Shown here: positions 1 to 9,215 of the stretch, piece after piece
Position numbering within the stretch: position 1 is the stretch's first letter
How the letters are laid out: the number at the start of each line of letters is the position of its first letter
From: Massilia polaris
Lineage (GTDB): Bacteria; Pseudomonadota; Gammaproteobacteria; Burkholderiales; Burkholderiaceae_D
Reading direction: 5' to 3'
Assembly (NCBI RefSeq): GCF_012927275.1
Contig: NZ_JABBGG010000002.1
Span: 1-64,000 of the forward strand
Length of the DNA stretch: 64,000 nt
Notes under the pieces: generated by a model
What the model saw: only the letters and a program-made list of their open reading frames with translations
Told to the model about the DNA's origin: nothing
Database searches by the model: none
Made by a program: the position numbers and the translations under genes

Positions 1-400
1 ACACGATGATGTATGGAACGCCAACCTGGCGTGCCAGCAGGATGTGCTCGCGGGTCTGTGGCATTGGGCCGTCAGCTGCCGAGCAAACCAGGATCGCGCC
101 GTCCATCTGCGCCGCACCGGTAATCATATTCTTGATATAGTCGGCGTGGCCTGGGCAGTCAACGTGAGCGTAGTGACGGTTTGCGGTCTCGTACTCGACG
201 TGTGCGGTGTTGATGGTAATGCCGCGCGCTTTTTCTTCTGGTGCTGCATCGATCTGGTCGTAAGCTTTTGCTTCGCCGCCGAATTTCTTCGACAGAACGG
301 TAGCGATTGCAGCCGTCAGGGTGGTCTTGCCGTGATCAACGTGTCCGATGGTACCGACGTTGACGTGCGGCTTGGTCCGTTCGAATTTACCTTTTGCCAT
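1..400 (-). CDS. tuf: Elongation factor Tu, N-terminal part (runs off the window start)
   Basis: GTP-dependent carrier of aminoacyl-tRNA to the ribosome, cytoplasmic. Only the first 133 codons are present; the gene continues to the left of base 1. The start ATG (398-400) follows an AGGAG-type ribosome site. Visible G-domain motifs are the P-loop GHVDHGKTT near residues 19-27, the switch I segment [13 protein letters not shown] near 59-71 and the G3 motif DCPGHADY near 81-88. It lies downstream of tRNA-Tyr, tRNA-Gly and tRNA-Thr on the same strand, the arrangement known for tufB in many proteobacteria, so cotranscription with the tRNAs is likely. Many betaproteobacteria carry two nearly identical tuf genes; this looks like the tRNA-linked copy. 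Confidence 0.97.
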   Translation of the reverse strand, partial: MAKGKFERTKPHVNVGTIGHVDHGKTTLTAAIATVLSKKFGGEAKAYDQIDAAPEEKARGITINTAHVEYETANRHYAHVDCPGHADYIKNMITGAAQMDGAILVCSAADGPMPQTREHILLARQVGVPYIIV

Positions 401-503
401 TTTAGACTCCTAACGATTTTTAAGATTATCCAGGCACGTCGTGTGACGCCCAGCCTGACTGACCGATTTGAATTTACTGCCGACTTACCCGAATACTGAA
501 TTC

Positions 504-578
<75 letters not shown>

Positions 579-616
579 TATTTTATTGCGATGTAACTCG
601 TGCATTGCAGAAGAAC

Positions 617-690
617 TGGAGCGGGTGAAGGGAATCGAACCCTCGTCGTAAGCTTGGAAGGCTTCTGCTCTACCATTGAGCTACACCCGC
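617..690 (-). tRNA. tRNA-Gly (TCC anticodon)
   Basis: 74-base cloverleaf with encoded CCA. The acceptor stem GCGGGTG pairs with CACCCGC, followed by discriminator T and CCA. The anticodon loop CTTCCAA gives TCC, and the T-loop reads TTCGATT. The outermost anticodon-stem pair is a G-A mismatch. Middle member of the Tyr-Gly-Thr-tuf unit. Confidence 0.95.
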
Positions 691-729
691 GAGGAACTTC
701 ACACCGCTAACAATTTTCCTACAATATCT

Positions 730-814
<85 letters not shown>

Positions 815-828
815 GCGAGGAACCGCAG

Positions 829-857
829 AGTATGAAGCAAGGTCAAAACCTTGTCAA
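829..857 (-). promoter_or_regulatory. Sigma-70-like promoter of the tRNA-tuf unit
   Basis: Read leftward, a perfect -35 hexamer TTGACA (852-857) is followed by a 17-base spacer and a -10 hexamer CATACT (829-834). Transcription would begin near 822, a few bases before tRNA-Tyr. The strong -35, ideal spacing and GC-rich bases after the -10 box fit a growth-regulated stable-RNA promoter; this is inference from sequence only. Confidence 0.7.
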
Positions 858-1054
858 CAAAATTTGCGGAATGTTTTCCGCGCTTTCGTTGTCGTCTTGC
901 TTCGGGGCGTGATTGTACCCGCACCGGCTGGCAGAGCGCAAGAGCAGTTTGTTGTGGCATGTTTTTTTCGTGCCGGCGGCGTTTTCGCCGGCGAAAAATA
1001 TTGCCCGCCCGGCGTGGCGCAATGGCCACAGGGCGACATCGCAGGAGTCTGACT

Positions 1055-4000
1055 GTGAAAGCACCCGCCGTGCCTTGGCGCAAGCTGTTGGCCGCAAACA
1101 TGTGGTTCGCCGCCGCCTACCTGGCCGCCGGATGGCTGGGCCTGCTGATGGCGATTCCCCCGGGCTACGCCTCGCCGCTGTCGCCCGCCGCCGGGATCGG
1201 CATCGCCGTGGTGGCCAGTTTGGGCTGGCGCCTGCTGCCGGGGCTGGCCATCGCCGCGGTCCTGCTCGGGCTGCCGCTGGCCTACCCGGGTGCGCCGCCG
1301 GTCGGTCCGCCCGGCCTGCTGCCGGCCGTGCTGCTGGGCGCGGCCGCGGTCATCCAGACCGGCGTCGGCGCGGCCGTCGTGCGGCGCCACATCGATCCGG
1401 CCATCGCTTCGGGGCGCGACGTGATGCGCTTCCTGCTGATGGCGCCGCTGGTGTGCTGCCTGCGCGCCAGCCTCGGCCTGTCGGCGCTGGCCTGGCTGGG
1501 CGTGATCCCGGCCGAGGCCATCGGCGCCGCCTGGCTGACCTGGTGGGTAGGCGACACCGCCGGCGTGCTGGTGGCCGCGCCGCTGGCCTGGGTGGTGGCG
1601 GGCGAGCCGCGCGCGCTGTGGCGGCGCCGGCGCGCGCTGGTGGCGGTGCCGCTGGTGCTGGCCGCCGGCGCCTTCATCGGCATCTACCGCCAGTCGCTCG
1701 AATGGGAGCAGGCGCAGCAGCTGCAGGCATTCCGCATGAAGGCGCAGGAAGTCGGCCAGCTGATGCAGTCGGCGCTGTCCGAGCACGAGCGCTTCGTCAG
1801 CGCCATGGCGCGCGCGCTCGACACCTCCGGCGCCAGCATGGCGCCGCGCGGCTTCTCGGGCGCGGCCCGCAGCTACCTGGTGCAGCGCCCGGAACTGCTG
1901 GCGATGGGCTGGCTGCCGCGCGTGCCCCACCGCGAACGCGATGCGGTCGAGAGCTGGGCCAGCAGCTATTACCGCAAGCCCTTCGAGATCGTCGACGTCA
2001 ACGCCGACAACGTTCCGCGTCCGGCCGGGCGCCGTCCGGTCTACTACCCTGCCCTGCTGGTCGAGCCGGACAGCCGCACGCTGCTGCTCGGCCGCGATTT
2101 CATGTCCGAGCCAAGGCGCGCCGAAGCGCTTGGGCGCGCGCTGGCGACCGGGCGGCCGGTCGCCACGGCCCCGCTGCGGGTGCGCGAAGGCAGTGCCCTG
2201 GCGATCCACCTGCTGCAGGCTGCCGCAGGCGAGCGCGGGAAGCCGGCCGGCCTGCTGGTGCTGACCGTGGAGATCGACCGCCACCTCGCCCAGGCGCTGC
2301 AGCAGGCGGCGTTCTCCAGCTTCCTGGTCGCCTTCAGCGACACCACGCCGGGCGCCGCGCCGACGCCCATGCTCGACAGCATCGGGCGTTCGTGGCGCGA
2401 CGTCGACTACCGCCGCGACCTGTCGTTCGGCGGGCGCAGTTACCAGCTGCGGCTGGCCCCCACGCCGGCCTACCTGCGGGCCAACACCGCCTGGCACAGC
2501 TGGTTCGTGCTGACCGGCGGCCTGCTGCTGACCGGGCTGCTGGGCGCGCTGCTGCTGGTGGTCAGCGGCGAACGCGCCCAGATCAAGGCCCAGGTGCGCG
2601 ACAGCACGGCGCGCCTGCGCGAACGCGAAGCGCGGCTCGAGGCGATCCTCGACAACGCGGCCGACGCCATCATCACGGTCGACCACGCCGGCATGCTGTT
2701 GTCAGGTAACGCCGCCGCCGGGGTGCTGTTCGGCCATTCACCCGAACAGCTGCCCGGCATGCAGCTCGACAAGCTGCTCGACCTGCCCGAGGGCGAACTC
2801 CACAGCGTGCTGCTGCGGCTGGCGCGCAGCGACGCCAGCGAGCGCGAACTGGCCGGCGTGGCGCGCAACGGCGCCCGCTTCCCGCTGTCGATTTCGGTCA
2901 GCGGAGTGCCGCTGGCGGGCGAGGACATGTTCGTCTGCGTGATCCACGACCTGACCGAGCAGCGCCGCGCGCAGGAGCACATCCACCGGCTGGCGCACCA
3001 CGACACCCTGACCGGGCTGGAGAACCGGCTGTCGCTGACCCAGCACCTCGAACAGCTGCTGGCGCAGGCGCGCCGCAACGACGATTCGGTCGCGCTGCTG
3101 TTCCTCGACCTCGACCACTTCAAGAAGATCAACGACTCGATGGGCCACCAGGCCGGCGACATGCTGTTGATCGCGGTGGCGCAGCGGCTGCGCGAACTGC
3201 TGCGCGACGTCGACGTCATCGCGCGCCTCGGCGGCGACGAATTCATCGTCGTGATGGAAGGCGCGCTGACGCCCGAGCTGGTCGGCGCGGTGGCGGTGCG
3301 CATCGTGCAGTCGCTGGCCACGCCCTACGACATCGGCGGCAAGATCGTCCATAGCGGCGCCAGCGTCGGCTGCGCGATGTTCCCGGGCGACGCCGACAGC
3401 GCCGAGACCCTGATGCGGCACGCCGACACCGCCATGTACGCGGCCAAGAGCGAAGGGCGCGGCAACTTCCAGTTCTTCTCGCAGGCGATGAACGCGGCCA
3501 CCCACGAACGGGTGATGATGGAAACCCGCCTGTGGCTGGCGCTCGGCGAAAAGCAGTTCGAACTGTACCTGCAGCCGCAGGTGTCGCTGGCCAGCGGCGA
3601 GGTGGTCGGCGCCGAAGCGCTGCTGCGCTGGCACCATCCGGAACTGGGCATGGTGGCCCCTGGCCGGGTGATCCCGATCGCCGAGGAATCGAACCTGATC
3701 TTCGCGGTCGGCGACTGGGTGCTGGTGCGCGCGATCGAGGTGCTGGCAGAGTGGCGCCGCGAAGGCATGGACACGCTACGCCTGGCCGTCAACCTGTCGG
3801 CGCGCCAGTGCCAGGGCCACGAGCTGCTGCCGCGCCTCGACCAGCTGATCGCCGGCGCCGGCGTCGATCCGTCGCGGCTTGAACTCGAAATCACCGAATC
3901 GACCGCGATGCGCGACCCGGAATCGACGCGCGGCCTGCTGCGCCAGCTGCGCGAGCGCGGCATCCACGTGGCGATCGACGACTTCGGCACCGGCTATTCG

Positions 4001-4297
4001 TCGCTCAGCTACCTGAAGCTGTTCGCGATCGACCGCATCAAGATCGACCGCGGCTTCGTCACCGACATCGAGACCGACGCCAACGACGCCGCCATCGTCA
4101 CGGCGACCATCAACCTGGCCCATTCGCTCGGCCTGACGGTGGTGGCGGAAGGCGTCGAGACGGCGTACCAGAGTAACTTCCTGCGCTCGCGCGGCTGCGA
4201 CGAAGCGCAGGGCTACCTGTTCGCGCGGCCGATGCCGGCCGAGCAGTTCCGGCGTTTTATGCTGGAGGGGAAAGCGCGGCCAGCAGTTGTCCCTTGA
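1055..4297 (+). CDS. Membrane sensor with MASE1, CHASE, PAS, GGDEF and EAL domains
   Basis: Predicted c-di-GMP turnover enzyme of 1080 residues. I chose the GTG at 1055 because AGGAGT lies 7 bases upstream; the longer frame has an Arg-rich, low-quality leader. Residues about 10-215 are a multi-pass MASE1-like region, about 215-490 an extracytoplasmic CHASE-like sensor ending in another membrane helix near 500, about 530-640 a PAS domain, then GGDEF (motif near 725) and EAL (EALLRW near 855). The diguanylate cyclase keeps GGDEF and the RDVD inhibitory I-site five residues before it. The phosphodiesterase keeps EAL, the NLSARQ Asn, IDDFGTGYSS, the KID Lys, AEGVE and AQGY, so both activities are possible. 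It is divergent from the tRNA unit, and its 3' end overlaps the convergent HDOD gene by 41 bases. Confidence 0.92.
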   Translation: MKAPAVPWRKLLAANMWFAAAYLAAGWLGLLMAIPPGYASPLSPAAGIGIAVVASLGWRLLPGLAIAAVLLGLPLAYPGAPPVGPPGLLPAVLLGAAAVIQTGVGAAVVRRHIDPAIASGRDVMRFLLMAPLVCCLRASLGLSALAWLGVIPAEAIGAAWLTWWVGDTAGVLVAAPLAWVVAGEPRALWRRRRALVAVPLVLAAGAFIGIYRQSLEWEQAQQLQAFRMKAQEVGQLMQSALSEHERFVSAMARALDTSGASMAPRGFSGAARSYLVQRPELLAMGWLPRVPHRERDAVESWASSYYRKPFEIVDVNADNVPRPAGRRPVYYPALLVEPDSRTLLLGRDFMSEPRRAEALGRALATGRPVATAPLRVREGSALAIHLLQAAAGERGKPAGLLVLTVEIDRHLAQALQQAAFSSFLVAFSDTTPGAAPTPMLDSIGRSWRDVDYRRDLSFGGRSYQLRLAPTPAYLRANTAWHSWFVLTGGLLLTGLLGALLLVVSGERAQIKAQVRDSTARLREREARLEAILDNAADAIITVDHAGMLLSGNAAAGVLFGHSPEQLPGMQLDKLLDLPEGELHSVLLRLARSDASERELAGVARNGARFPLSISVSGVPLAGEDMFVCVIHDLTEQRRAQEHIHRLAHHDTLTGLENRLSLTQHLEQLLAQARRNDDSVALLFLDLDHFKKINDSMGHQAGDMLLIAVAQRLRELLRDVDVIARLGGDEFIVVMEGALTPELVGAVAVRIVQSLATPYDIGGKIVHSGASVGCAMFPGDADSAETLMRHADTAMYAAKSEGRGNFQFFSQAMNAATHERVMMETRLWLALGEKQFELYLQPQVSLASGEVVGAEALLRWHHPELGMVAPGRVIPIAEESNLIFAVGDWVLVRAIEVLAEWRREGMDTLRLAVNLSARQCQGHELLPRLDQLIAGAGVDPSRLELEITESTAMRDPESTRGLLRQLRERGIHVAIDDFGTGYSSLSYLKLFAIDRIKIDRGFVTDIETDANDAAIVTATINLAHSLGLTVVAEGVETAYQSNFLRSRGCDEAQGYLFARPMPAEQFRRFMLEGKARPAVVP

Positions 4298-5792
4298 GCG
4301 CCTTGATCAGCGCGGTCTCGTCGGGCGCGACGCCCTCCGGCGCGGGCTCGGCGCGGTCGGCATAGAACAGGCCGAGCTGCGCCTTGCCGACCACCAGCGG
4401 CAGCACGATGAAGCTGCGCGCATCGGGCAGCAGCTTGCGGTGCCAGGCCGGCAGCAGTTCGCGGATCTTCGGCGCGGCCGCATCCGAGATCACCAGGTCG
4501 GCGCCGTTCTCCATCGCCAGGTGGAACACGTCGCGGCTTGATGCGGCCGGGAACACGAAGCCGGCCTTGCGCGCCTCGTCGTCCTCGCCGAACGCCACCC
4601 GCGCGCGGTACTGGCTGCTGCGGGCATCCTTCAGGCACACCGTGGCGAAGCGGAAGCCCAGGCTGCGGTACAAGGTTTCCAGCACCGCCAGGATCATCTC
4701 GTTGAGGCGGGCCTGGCCGGACGCGCGCATCTGGGTCACGTCCTGCACCCCCGCCAGCAGCAGTTCGCGCGCGTTGTACGGCTTGCCGCTCGGGTAGCGC
4801 CCGGGCGGCTCGTCCTCGCCGGCATCCATGCTGGCCAGCGCCAGCACGCTCGGCAGGCCCGCGCCCGCATCCGGTTCGGGTTTCGGCTGCGGTTCCATGT
4901 TCATGCTCTCGAGCATACTGGTCATCTCGCGGTCGACCGTCGCGAACAGCCCTTCCAGCCGGCCGGCGTCGAGGTTCAGCGCCGCGCCGAAACGCAGCAG
5001 CATCGCGCGCGCCGCGGCGGTGCCGGCCGGCTCGGCGGAACGCGCCATCACGCGCGCCACGTCCATGCTGAACGTCGCCACCTGGCGCATCCACTCGCCG
5101 CGGCTCGACGCGGTTTTCAGCACGCCGGACGGCGGCGGCGCCAGCGAGCGCACGATCACGTCCGGGATCTTCCATTCGGACAGCACCGACTCCGACAGCG
5201 CGTCGTAGCTGCAGCCCAGCACCTCTTGCGAGGCCTGCCCGATGGTGTGCTTGCCGTCCGCGACCAGCGCGTTGATCTCGCGGTAGCGCGCGTGTTCGTG
5301 CGAGGCGACCAGCAACGGCCCCAGGTTCTTGAACAGCGCCCCGATCGAGGCTTCCTCGGCGCCCTGGTAGGCGCTGTGGCGCGCCATCTCGCGCCCGACC
5401 AGGCTGGCGCACAGCGACGCTTCCAGCTCCACCCGCACGCTCTGCGCGTGCGCGCTGTTCGATAGCGCGTCGACCAGCAGCATGCCGAGCGCCGCGGTCT
5501 TCACGCTGTCGAAACCGAGCAGCGAAATGGCGCGCGAAATCGTCGTCACCGGGGTGCCGGACGCGGTGCGGTAGGTGATCGTGTTCGACAGGCGCAGCAC
5601 GCGCTGGGTCAGGGCCACGTCCGACAGCACGTAGTACGCCAGGTCGTGGGCGCCATGGTCGTCGGACGACGCCATCTGCACCACGCGCGCGATCGAGGTG
5701 CCGAGCGCGAACATGTTCTCGTCGCCGCACACCTTGTTCATCAAGGCTGCGCGCACGCGCCGCGTGTCGTTAGGGGGAGTTGCGCTTGCCAT
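4257..5792 (-). CDS. HDOD domain protein with C-terminal GAF-like domain
   Basis: 511 residues if started at ATG 5792; a TTG three codons upstream (5801) is possible, and neither has a clear ribosome site. Residues about 15-240 form an HDOD domain, a degenerate HD fold used in bacterial signalling without the metal-binding HD pair (LLGFDSVKTAALGMLL; ALFKNLGPLL). About 355-505 is GAF-like (MILAVLETLYRSLGFRFATV to LFYADR). A poorly conserved, Pro/Glu-rich linker joins them. The gene follows the receiver-TPR gene by 17-25 bases on the same strand, so the two probably form an operon. HDOD proteins often act beside c-di-GMP enzymes; a role with the neighbouring GGDEF-EAL protein is plausible but inferred. 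Confidence 0.88.
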   Translation of the reverse strand: MASATPPNDTRRVRAALMNKVCGDENMFALGTSIARVVQMASSDDHGAHDLAYYVLSDVALTQRVLRLSNTITYRTASGTPVTTISRAISLLGFDSVKTAALGMLLVDALSNSAHAQSVRVELEASLCASLVGREMARHSAYQGAEEASIGALFKNLGPLLVASHEHARYREINALVADGKHTIGQASQEVLGCSYDALSESVLSEWKIPDVIVRSLAPPPSGVLKTASSRGEWMRQVATFSMDVARVMARSAEPAGTAAARAMLLRFGAALNLDAGRLEGLFATVDREMTSMLESMNMEPQPKPEPDAGAGLPSVLALASMDAGEDEPPGRYPSGKPYNARELLLAGVQDVTQMRASGQARLNEMILAVLETLYRSLGFRFATVCLKDARSSQYRARVAFGEDDEARKAGFVFPAASSRDVFHLAMENGADLVISDAAAPKIRELLPAWHRKLLPDARSFIVLPLVVGKAQLGLFYADRAEPAPEGVAPDETALIKALKGQLLAALSPPA

Positions 5793-5817
5793 GAATGCCA
5801 ATATCGAGTGGACCGGG

Positions 5818-7446
5818 TCACGCCTTGTTGCGCGCGCCCTTGTCGTATTTCTTCAGGATCTGCTGATGCAGGCCGGCCAGTGCCGGCAGTTTCGGGTTGA
5901 CCGGGTCGAGCCGGCGCATCGCGCCGATCAGCTTAAGCGCGGACTTGCCGAGGCGGTCATCCCAGCCATCGTTGTCGAGGCACTTGAGTACCGCGACGGC
6001 GGCGTTGAACACCACCTGCGGATTGTCCGGCAGCTTCCCGACCGCTTCGGTCATCAGCTCGACGGCGCCGAGGAAGTCGCGCTGCTGCGCGCGCACCGCG
6101 CCCTGCGCCACCAGGTCGACGACTTCCTGGCGCGCTTCCTGCGCCAGCGCCAGCGCCAGTTCGCCGCGCCCGGCCTGTTCGAACACGCCCATCGCGCGCG
6201 CCATTTCGGCGTTGCCGGGGGAGTGGCGCATCACGTCGCGCATCAGATCGGCCGCGCCATCGACCTTGTCGTGCAGAAGGCATTTGCGCGCCAGTTCCAT
6301 CTTCACGTGCGCTGACAGGCTAGGGGCGTCCTTGCTGGCGGCCAGCGCGGCGTCGAGCGACTCGGCCAGGCGCCTGGCGTCGCCGGTGTGCTCGTGGACC
6401 ATGCTTGATGCCACCGCGCTGCAGGCGGCCGTCGTCTTGCGGCCGCCCATCGAACGGTCAAGGTCGCGGATGACGGAAGACGCCTGCTCCGGGTCGCCGC
6501 GCCTGACCAGCACCTGCACCAGCTTCACATGGTCTTCCGGGTCGCGGAATTCGGAGTGCTTGGCCTTCGCCACCACCTGCTTGAGCACCTTCTCGGCGGT
6601 CTCGCTGTCGCCCGTTTCCATCGCCATCTCGCCCAGCGTGCGCAGGCGCCGCACCGCGTGCGGCGACACCGCCACCGCGTCGGCCAGCACCGCCTGCGAC
6701 TGCTCCAGCGCCCCGACCGCGGCATGGGTCTTGGCCAGCCAGTCGTAGGCGTCGACAAAGCTCTTGTTGGTATCGACCAGGTTCTCGAGGATGGCGCGCG
6801 CTTCGGTGAACTGCTCGCGCATGAACAAGGTCTTGGCCAGTCCCAGCCTGGCCCAGGCGATCGCCTTGGCGTCGATCAGCTGCTGGTAGATCGGCTCGGC
6901 CTCGGCCGGCTCGCCGAGGAACATGTGCAGCTCGGCGCGCAGGCGCAGGAAGTCGATCGCGTGGCGCGGGTGCTCCTTCGCGCCGACGATGCAGGCCTCG
7001 ATCGCTTCGCGCTGGGCGCCCTCGTCCATCAGCTGGTACACCGGCATGAACACATTGCGCTTGGCCAGCGCGCGCAGGATGCGGTCGAGCAGGCGGTCGG
7101 CGGTGAACGGCTTGAGGATGTAGTCGGTCGGCGCCAGCTCGGCGGCGCTGACCACCTTGCCGTAATTGCCCTCGGCGGTGACCATGAAGAACATCGTCGA
7201 CAGCGTAATCAGCTTATGGTGGCGCAGGTCTTCCAGCAGTTGCTGGCCGTCCTGGCCGCCTTCGAGGTCGTACTCGCACAGCACCATGTCGAAACTTTTC
7301 AGCCCGAGGTGCTTGACGGCGTTATTCGAGCTGCCCGCATGGTCGATGCGGGTCACGCCGCACTGGTTCAGCATGTTGTGGATACTCGCCCGCATGCCGG
7401 CATGCGGTTCGATAATCAGGGCGGAGAGTCCGGCAAGTTCATTCAT
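5818..7446 (-). CDS. Receiver-like domain fused to tetratricopeptide repeats
   Basis: 542 residues from ATG 7446 ([10 protein letters not shown]). A longer frame to 7647 would overlap the start of divergent cheW and has no convincing start. Residues about 5-125 have the CheY fold, and about 140-530 are helical TPR repeats. The receiver is degenerate: where the acidic pair should be the sequence is IIEP, and the phosphoacceptor position holds Glu ([10 protein letters not shown] instead of a central Asp). The conserved Thr (MVTAEG) and Lys (YILKPF) remain. Related receiver-TPR proteins usually read CDY here. Glu may mimic the phosphorylated state, making this an always-on scaffold. It is upstream of and probably cotranscribed with the HDOD-GAF gene, and divergent from cheW. 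Confidence 0.88.
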   Translation of the reverse strand: MNELAGLSALIIEPHAGMRASIHNMLNQCGVTRIDHAGSSNNAVKHLGLKSFDMVLCEYDLEGGQDGQQLLEDLRHHKLITLSTMFFMVTAEGNYGKVVSAAELAPTDYILKPFTADRLLDRILRALAKRNVFMPVYQLMDEGAQREAIEACIVGAKEHPRHAIDFLRLRAELHMFLGEPAEAEPIYQQLIDAKAIAWARLGLAKTLFMREQFTEARAILENLVDTNKSFVDAYDWLAKTHAAVGALEQSQAVLADAVAVSPHAVRRLRTLGEMAMETGDSETAEKVLKQVVAKAKHSEFRDPEDHVKLVQVLVRRGDPEQASSVIRDLDRSMGGRKTTAACSAVASSMVHEHTGDARRLAESLDAALAASKDAPSLSAHVKMELARKCLLHDKVDGAADLMRDVMRHSPGNAEMARAMGVFEQAGRGELALALAQEARQEVVDLVAQGAVRAQQRDFLGAVELMTEAVGKLPDNPQVVFNAAVAVLKCLDNDGWDDRLGKSALKLIGAMRRLDPVNPKLPALAGLHQQILKKYDKGARNKA

Positions 7447-7625
7447 TTTGTATCCATCAAGCAACTCTGCAGCGACTGGCAGTAGGGGGACAGCCCGGCT
7501 TCGGAGTATATTACGGCAGGGGAAGAGAATTCTGTAGTTACATTCCCGCAATCGCGCGAAAAGCCCGCCGGCTGACGGCTGCAAGCCACAGGTGGCGGCA
7601 GCAATCTCTACAAGGAAATACAAAA

Positions 7626-8111
7626 ATGCAAGAAAATTCGACGTCATCCAAGGAAGCGCCCGTGCGCGAGTTCCTGGCGTTCAAGCTCGGCGACGAGGAA
7701 TACGGCATCGACATCCTGAAAGTTCAGGAAATCCGCGGCTACGAGGCGGTGACCCGCATCGCCAACGCGCCCGAATTCATCAAGGGCGTGATCAACCTGC
7801 GCGGCATCATCATTCCGGTGGTGGACATGCGCATCAAGTTCAAGCTCGGCGAGCCGGTGTATGACCAGTTCACGGTCGTGATCATCCTGAACATCGGCGG
7901 GCGGATTGTCGGCATGGTGGTCGACAGCGTGTCGGACGTGACGACCTTGACCCCGGAACAGGTCAAGCCGGCGCCGGAAATGGGCACCGCGTTCAATTCC
8001 GACTACATCACGGGCCTCGGCACGATCGACGAGCGCATGCTGATTTTGATGGACATCGACAAGCTGATGTCGTCGGGCGAAATGGGCCTGATCGAAAAGC
8101 TGGCCAGCTAA
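7626..8111 (+). CDS. cheW: CheW chemotaxis coupling protein
   Basis: 161-residue SH3-like adaptor linking chemoreceptors to the CheA kinase. The CheW signature is complete: [18 protein letters not shown] near the N-terminus, then [26 protein letters not shown] and a terminal [12 protein letters not shown] purine-rich ribosome site (AAGGAAA, 7612-7618) precedes the ATG. It stands alone with no cheA or receptor gene in the window. Stand-alone CheW near signalling genes is common in betaproteobacteria with several chemotaxis arrays, so it may serve a receptor encoded elsewhere. Its stop abuts the stop of the convergent J-domain gene. Confidence 0.95.
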   Translation: MQENSTSSKEAPVREFLAFKLGDEEYGIDILKVQEIRGYEAVTRIANAPEFIKGVINLRGIIIPVVDMRIKFKLGEPVYDQFTVVIILNIGGRIVGMVVDSVSDVTTLTPEQVKPAPEMGTAFNSDYITGLGTIDERMLILMDIDKLMSSGEMGLIEKLAS

Positions 8112-9101
8112 CTAGAGTTCGAGGTCGGAGGCGGCCTGGCGCAGCGCGCGCTTGCGGCCCAGGCACTCAGCCTGGCTGCCGCCCGCCTCGATGTTCTGGT
8201 AGCGCACTTCATACCTGCCTGCCGCTAGTTTCTCGACAGTCATCGTCTCGTGCGCCAGCACGTAGACGTGGCGCACGTTCGAGCGGCGGTCGAGGTCATG
8301 GACTTTGACGAACACCGGCGAACTGTTGCCGCTGTTGTCGACCAATACCTGCATCTCCGCGCCACTGTTGTCCACCGGATAGCCTTCCACATAGCCCGAT
8401 GCGTTCGGCCACGGCTCGCCGTTGGGTGCCATCAGCGTGTACAGGTCGGACTGGCAGTCGGGCATGCGCGCCGGCACCACCAGCTGGGTGACGGCCAGCG
8501 CCTTGACGTCCGGCACCCGGGTTGGCGCTTCGGGCGACGGCGGCGGCGCGGATGCCCAGCTGTCGAGCGAGGTTTCGGGTTTTGCTTCGGCCAGCGCGGC
8601 GCCGGTGTCAGGTTTGGTCTCGACCCGGATCTCCGGCGTCGGCGCCAGCTTCGAGGCCAGCGCCACCGGCATCAGCTCAGGCTGAGTGGCCAGCAGCACG
8701 CCAACCGCACAGCCGGCCACGAAAAACAAGGTCAGCCCGCCCCACCAGCGCAGGTCGCGCGCGATGCGGTAGGGCCGCGGCGCTTGCACCGGCTCCCACG
8801 CACTGTCGGGCCCGTCACTGCGGTGGCGCTCGCGCCCTTCGTCAGAGCGCGTGCTCTCCAGCCATTCGATTTCCCACTCCTCGGCCGCGATCCACTCGTC
8901 GTGCTCGCGCCGGCGCACCGGGTCGGCCAGGGTGTTGTAGGCGCTGTTGACGATCGCCATGATGCGGGCGGCCTTCTCGTCGCCGGGATTCTTGTCGGGA
9001 TGGTATTTCTGGCTCAGGGCCTTGTACGCCGCACGTATGACTTCCTGCGGCGCCATGCGCGCCACCTTCAGGTTGTCGTAGTGTGTGTGGATCTTGGCCA
9101 T
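8112..9101 (-). CDS. J-domain (DnaJ-like) membrane protein
   Basis: 329 residues. The J domain spans about residues 5-65 with the essential HPD tripeptide (KYHPDKNPGD near 33-42), so it should stimulate an Hsp70 (DnaK) ATPase. No Gly/Phe-rich or zinc-finger region follows, so this is not DnaJ itself. A transmembrane helix lies near 120-140 (GGLTLFFVAGCAVGVLLA), preceded by an Arg-rich stretch. The C-terminal about 190 residues are probably periplasmic: a Pro/Ala/Glu-rich linker and a small domain with Cys at SDLYTL and ECLGRK that could form a disulphide. The family is known in Burkholderiales but its client is not clear. It converges on cheW with no gap. Confidence 0.85.
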   Translation of the reverse strand: MAKIHTHYDNLKVARMAPQEVIRAAYKALSQKYHPDKNPGDEKAARIMAIVNSAYNTLADPVRRREHDEWIAAEEWEIEWLESTRSDEGRERHRSDGPDSAWEPVQAPRPYRIARDLRWWGGLTLFFVAGCAVGVLLATQPELMPVALASKLAPTPEIRVETKPDTGAALAEAKPETSLDSWASAPPPSPEAPTRVPDVKALAVTQLVVPARMPDCQSDLYTLMAPNGEPWPNASGYVEGYPVDNSGAEMQVLVDNSGNSSPVFVKVHDLDRRSNVRHVYVLAHETMTVEKLAAGRYEVRYQNIEAGGSQAECLGRKRALRQAASDLEL

Positions 9102-9215
9102 GGCTTAATGTTCAGGCAATGCTGTTCACTTCATAATAGCCGATGCGGCGCCCTGCCCGGCCTGAGAGCATAGCCGTGATTGTATCCTGTGCGCAAGATG
9201 GTAGAAAGCCGCCAT

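Noticed and set aside
854-2686. 610-codon minus-strand frame opposite the MASE1/CHASE region
   Set aside because: It has Arg/Gln/His-rich low-complexity sequence and overlaps the tRNA promoter region; the plus-strand gene is well supported.
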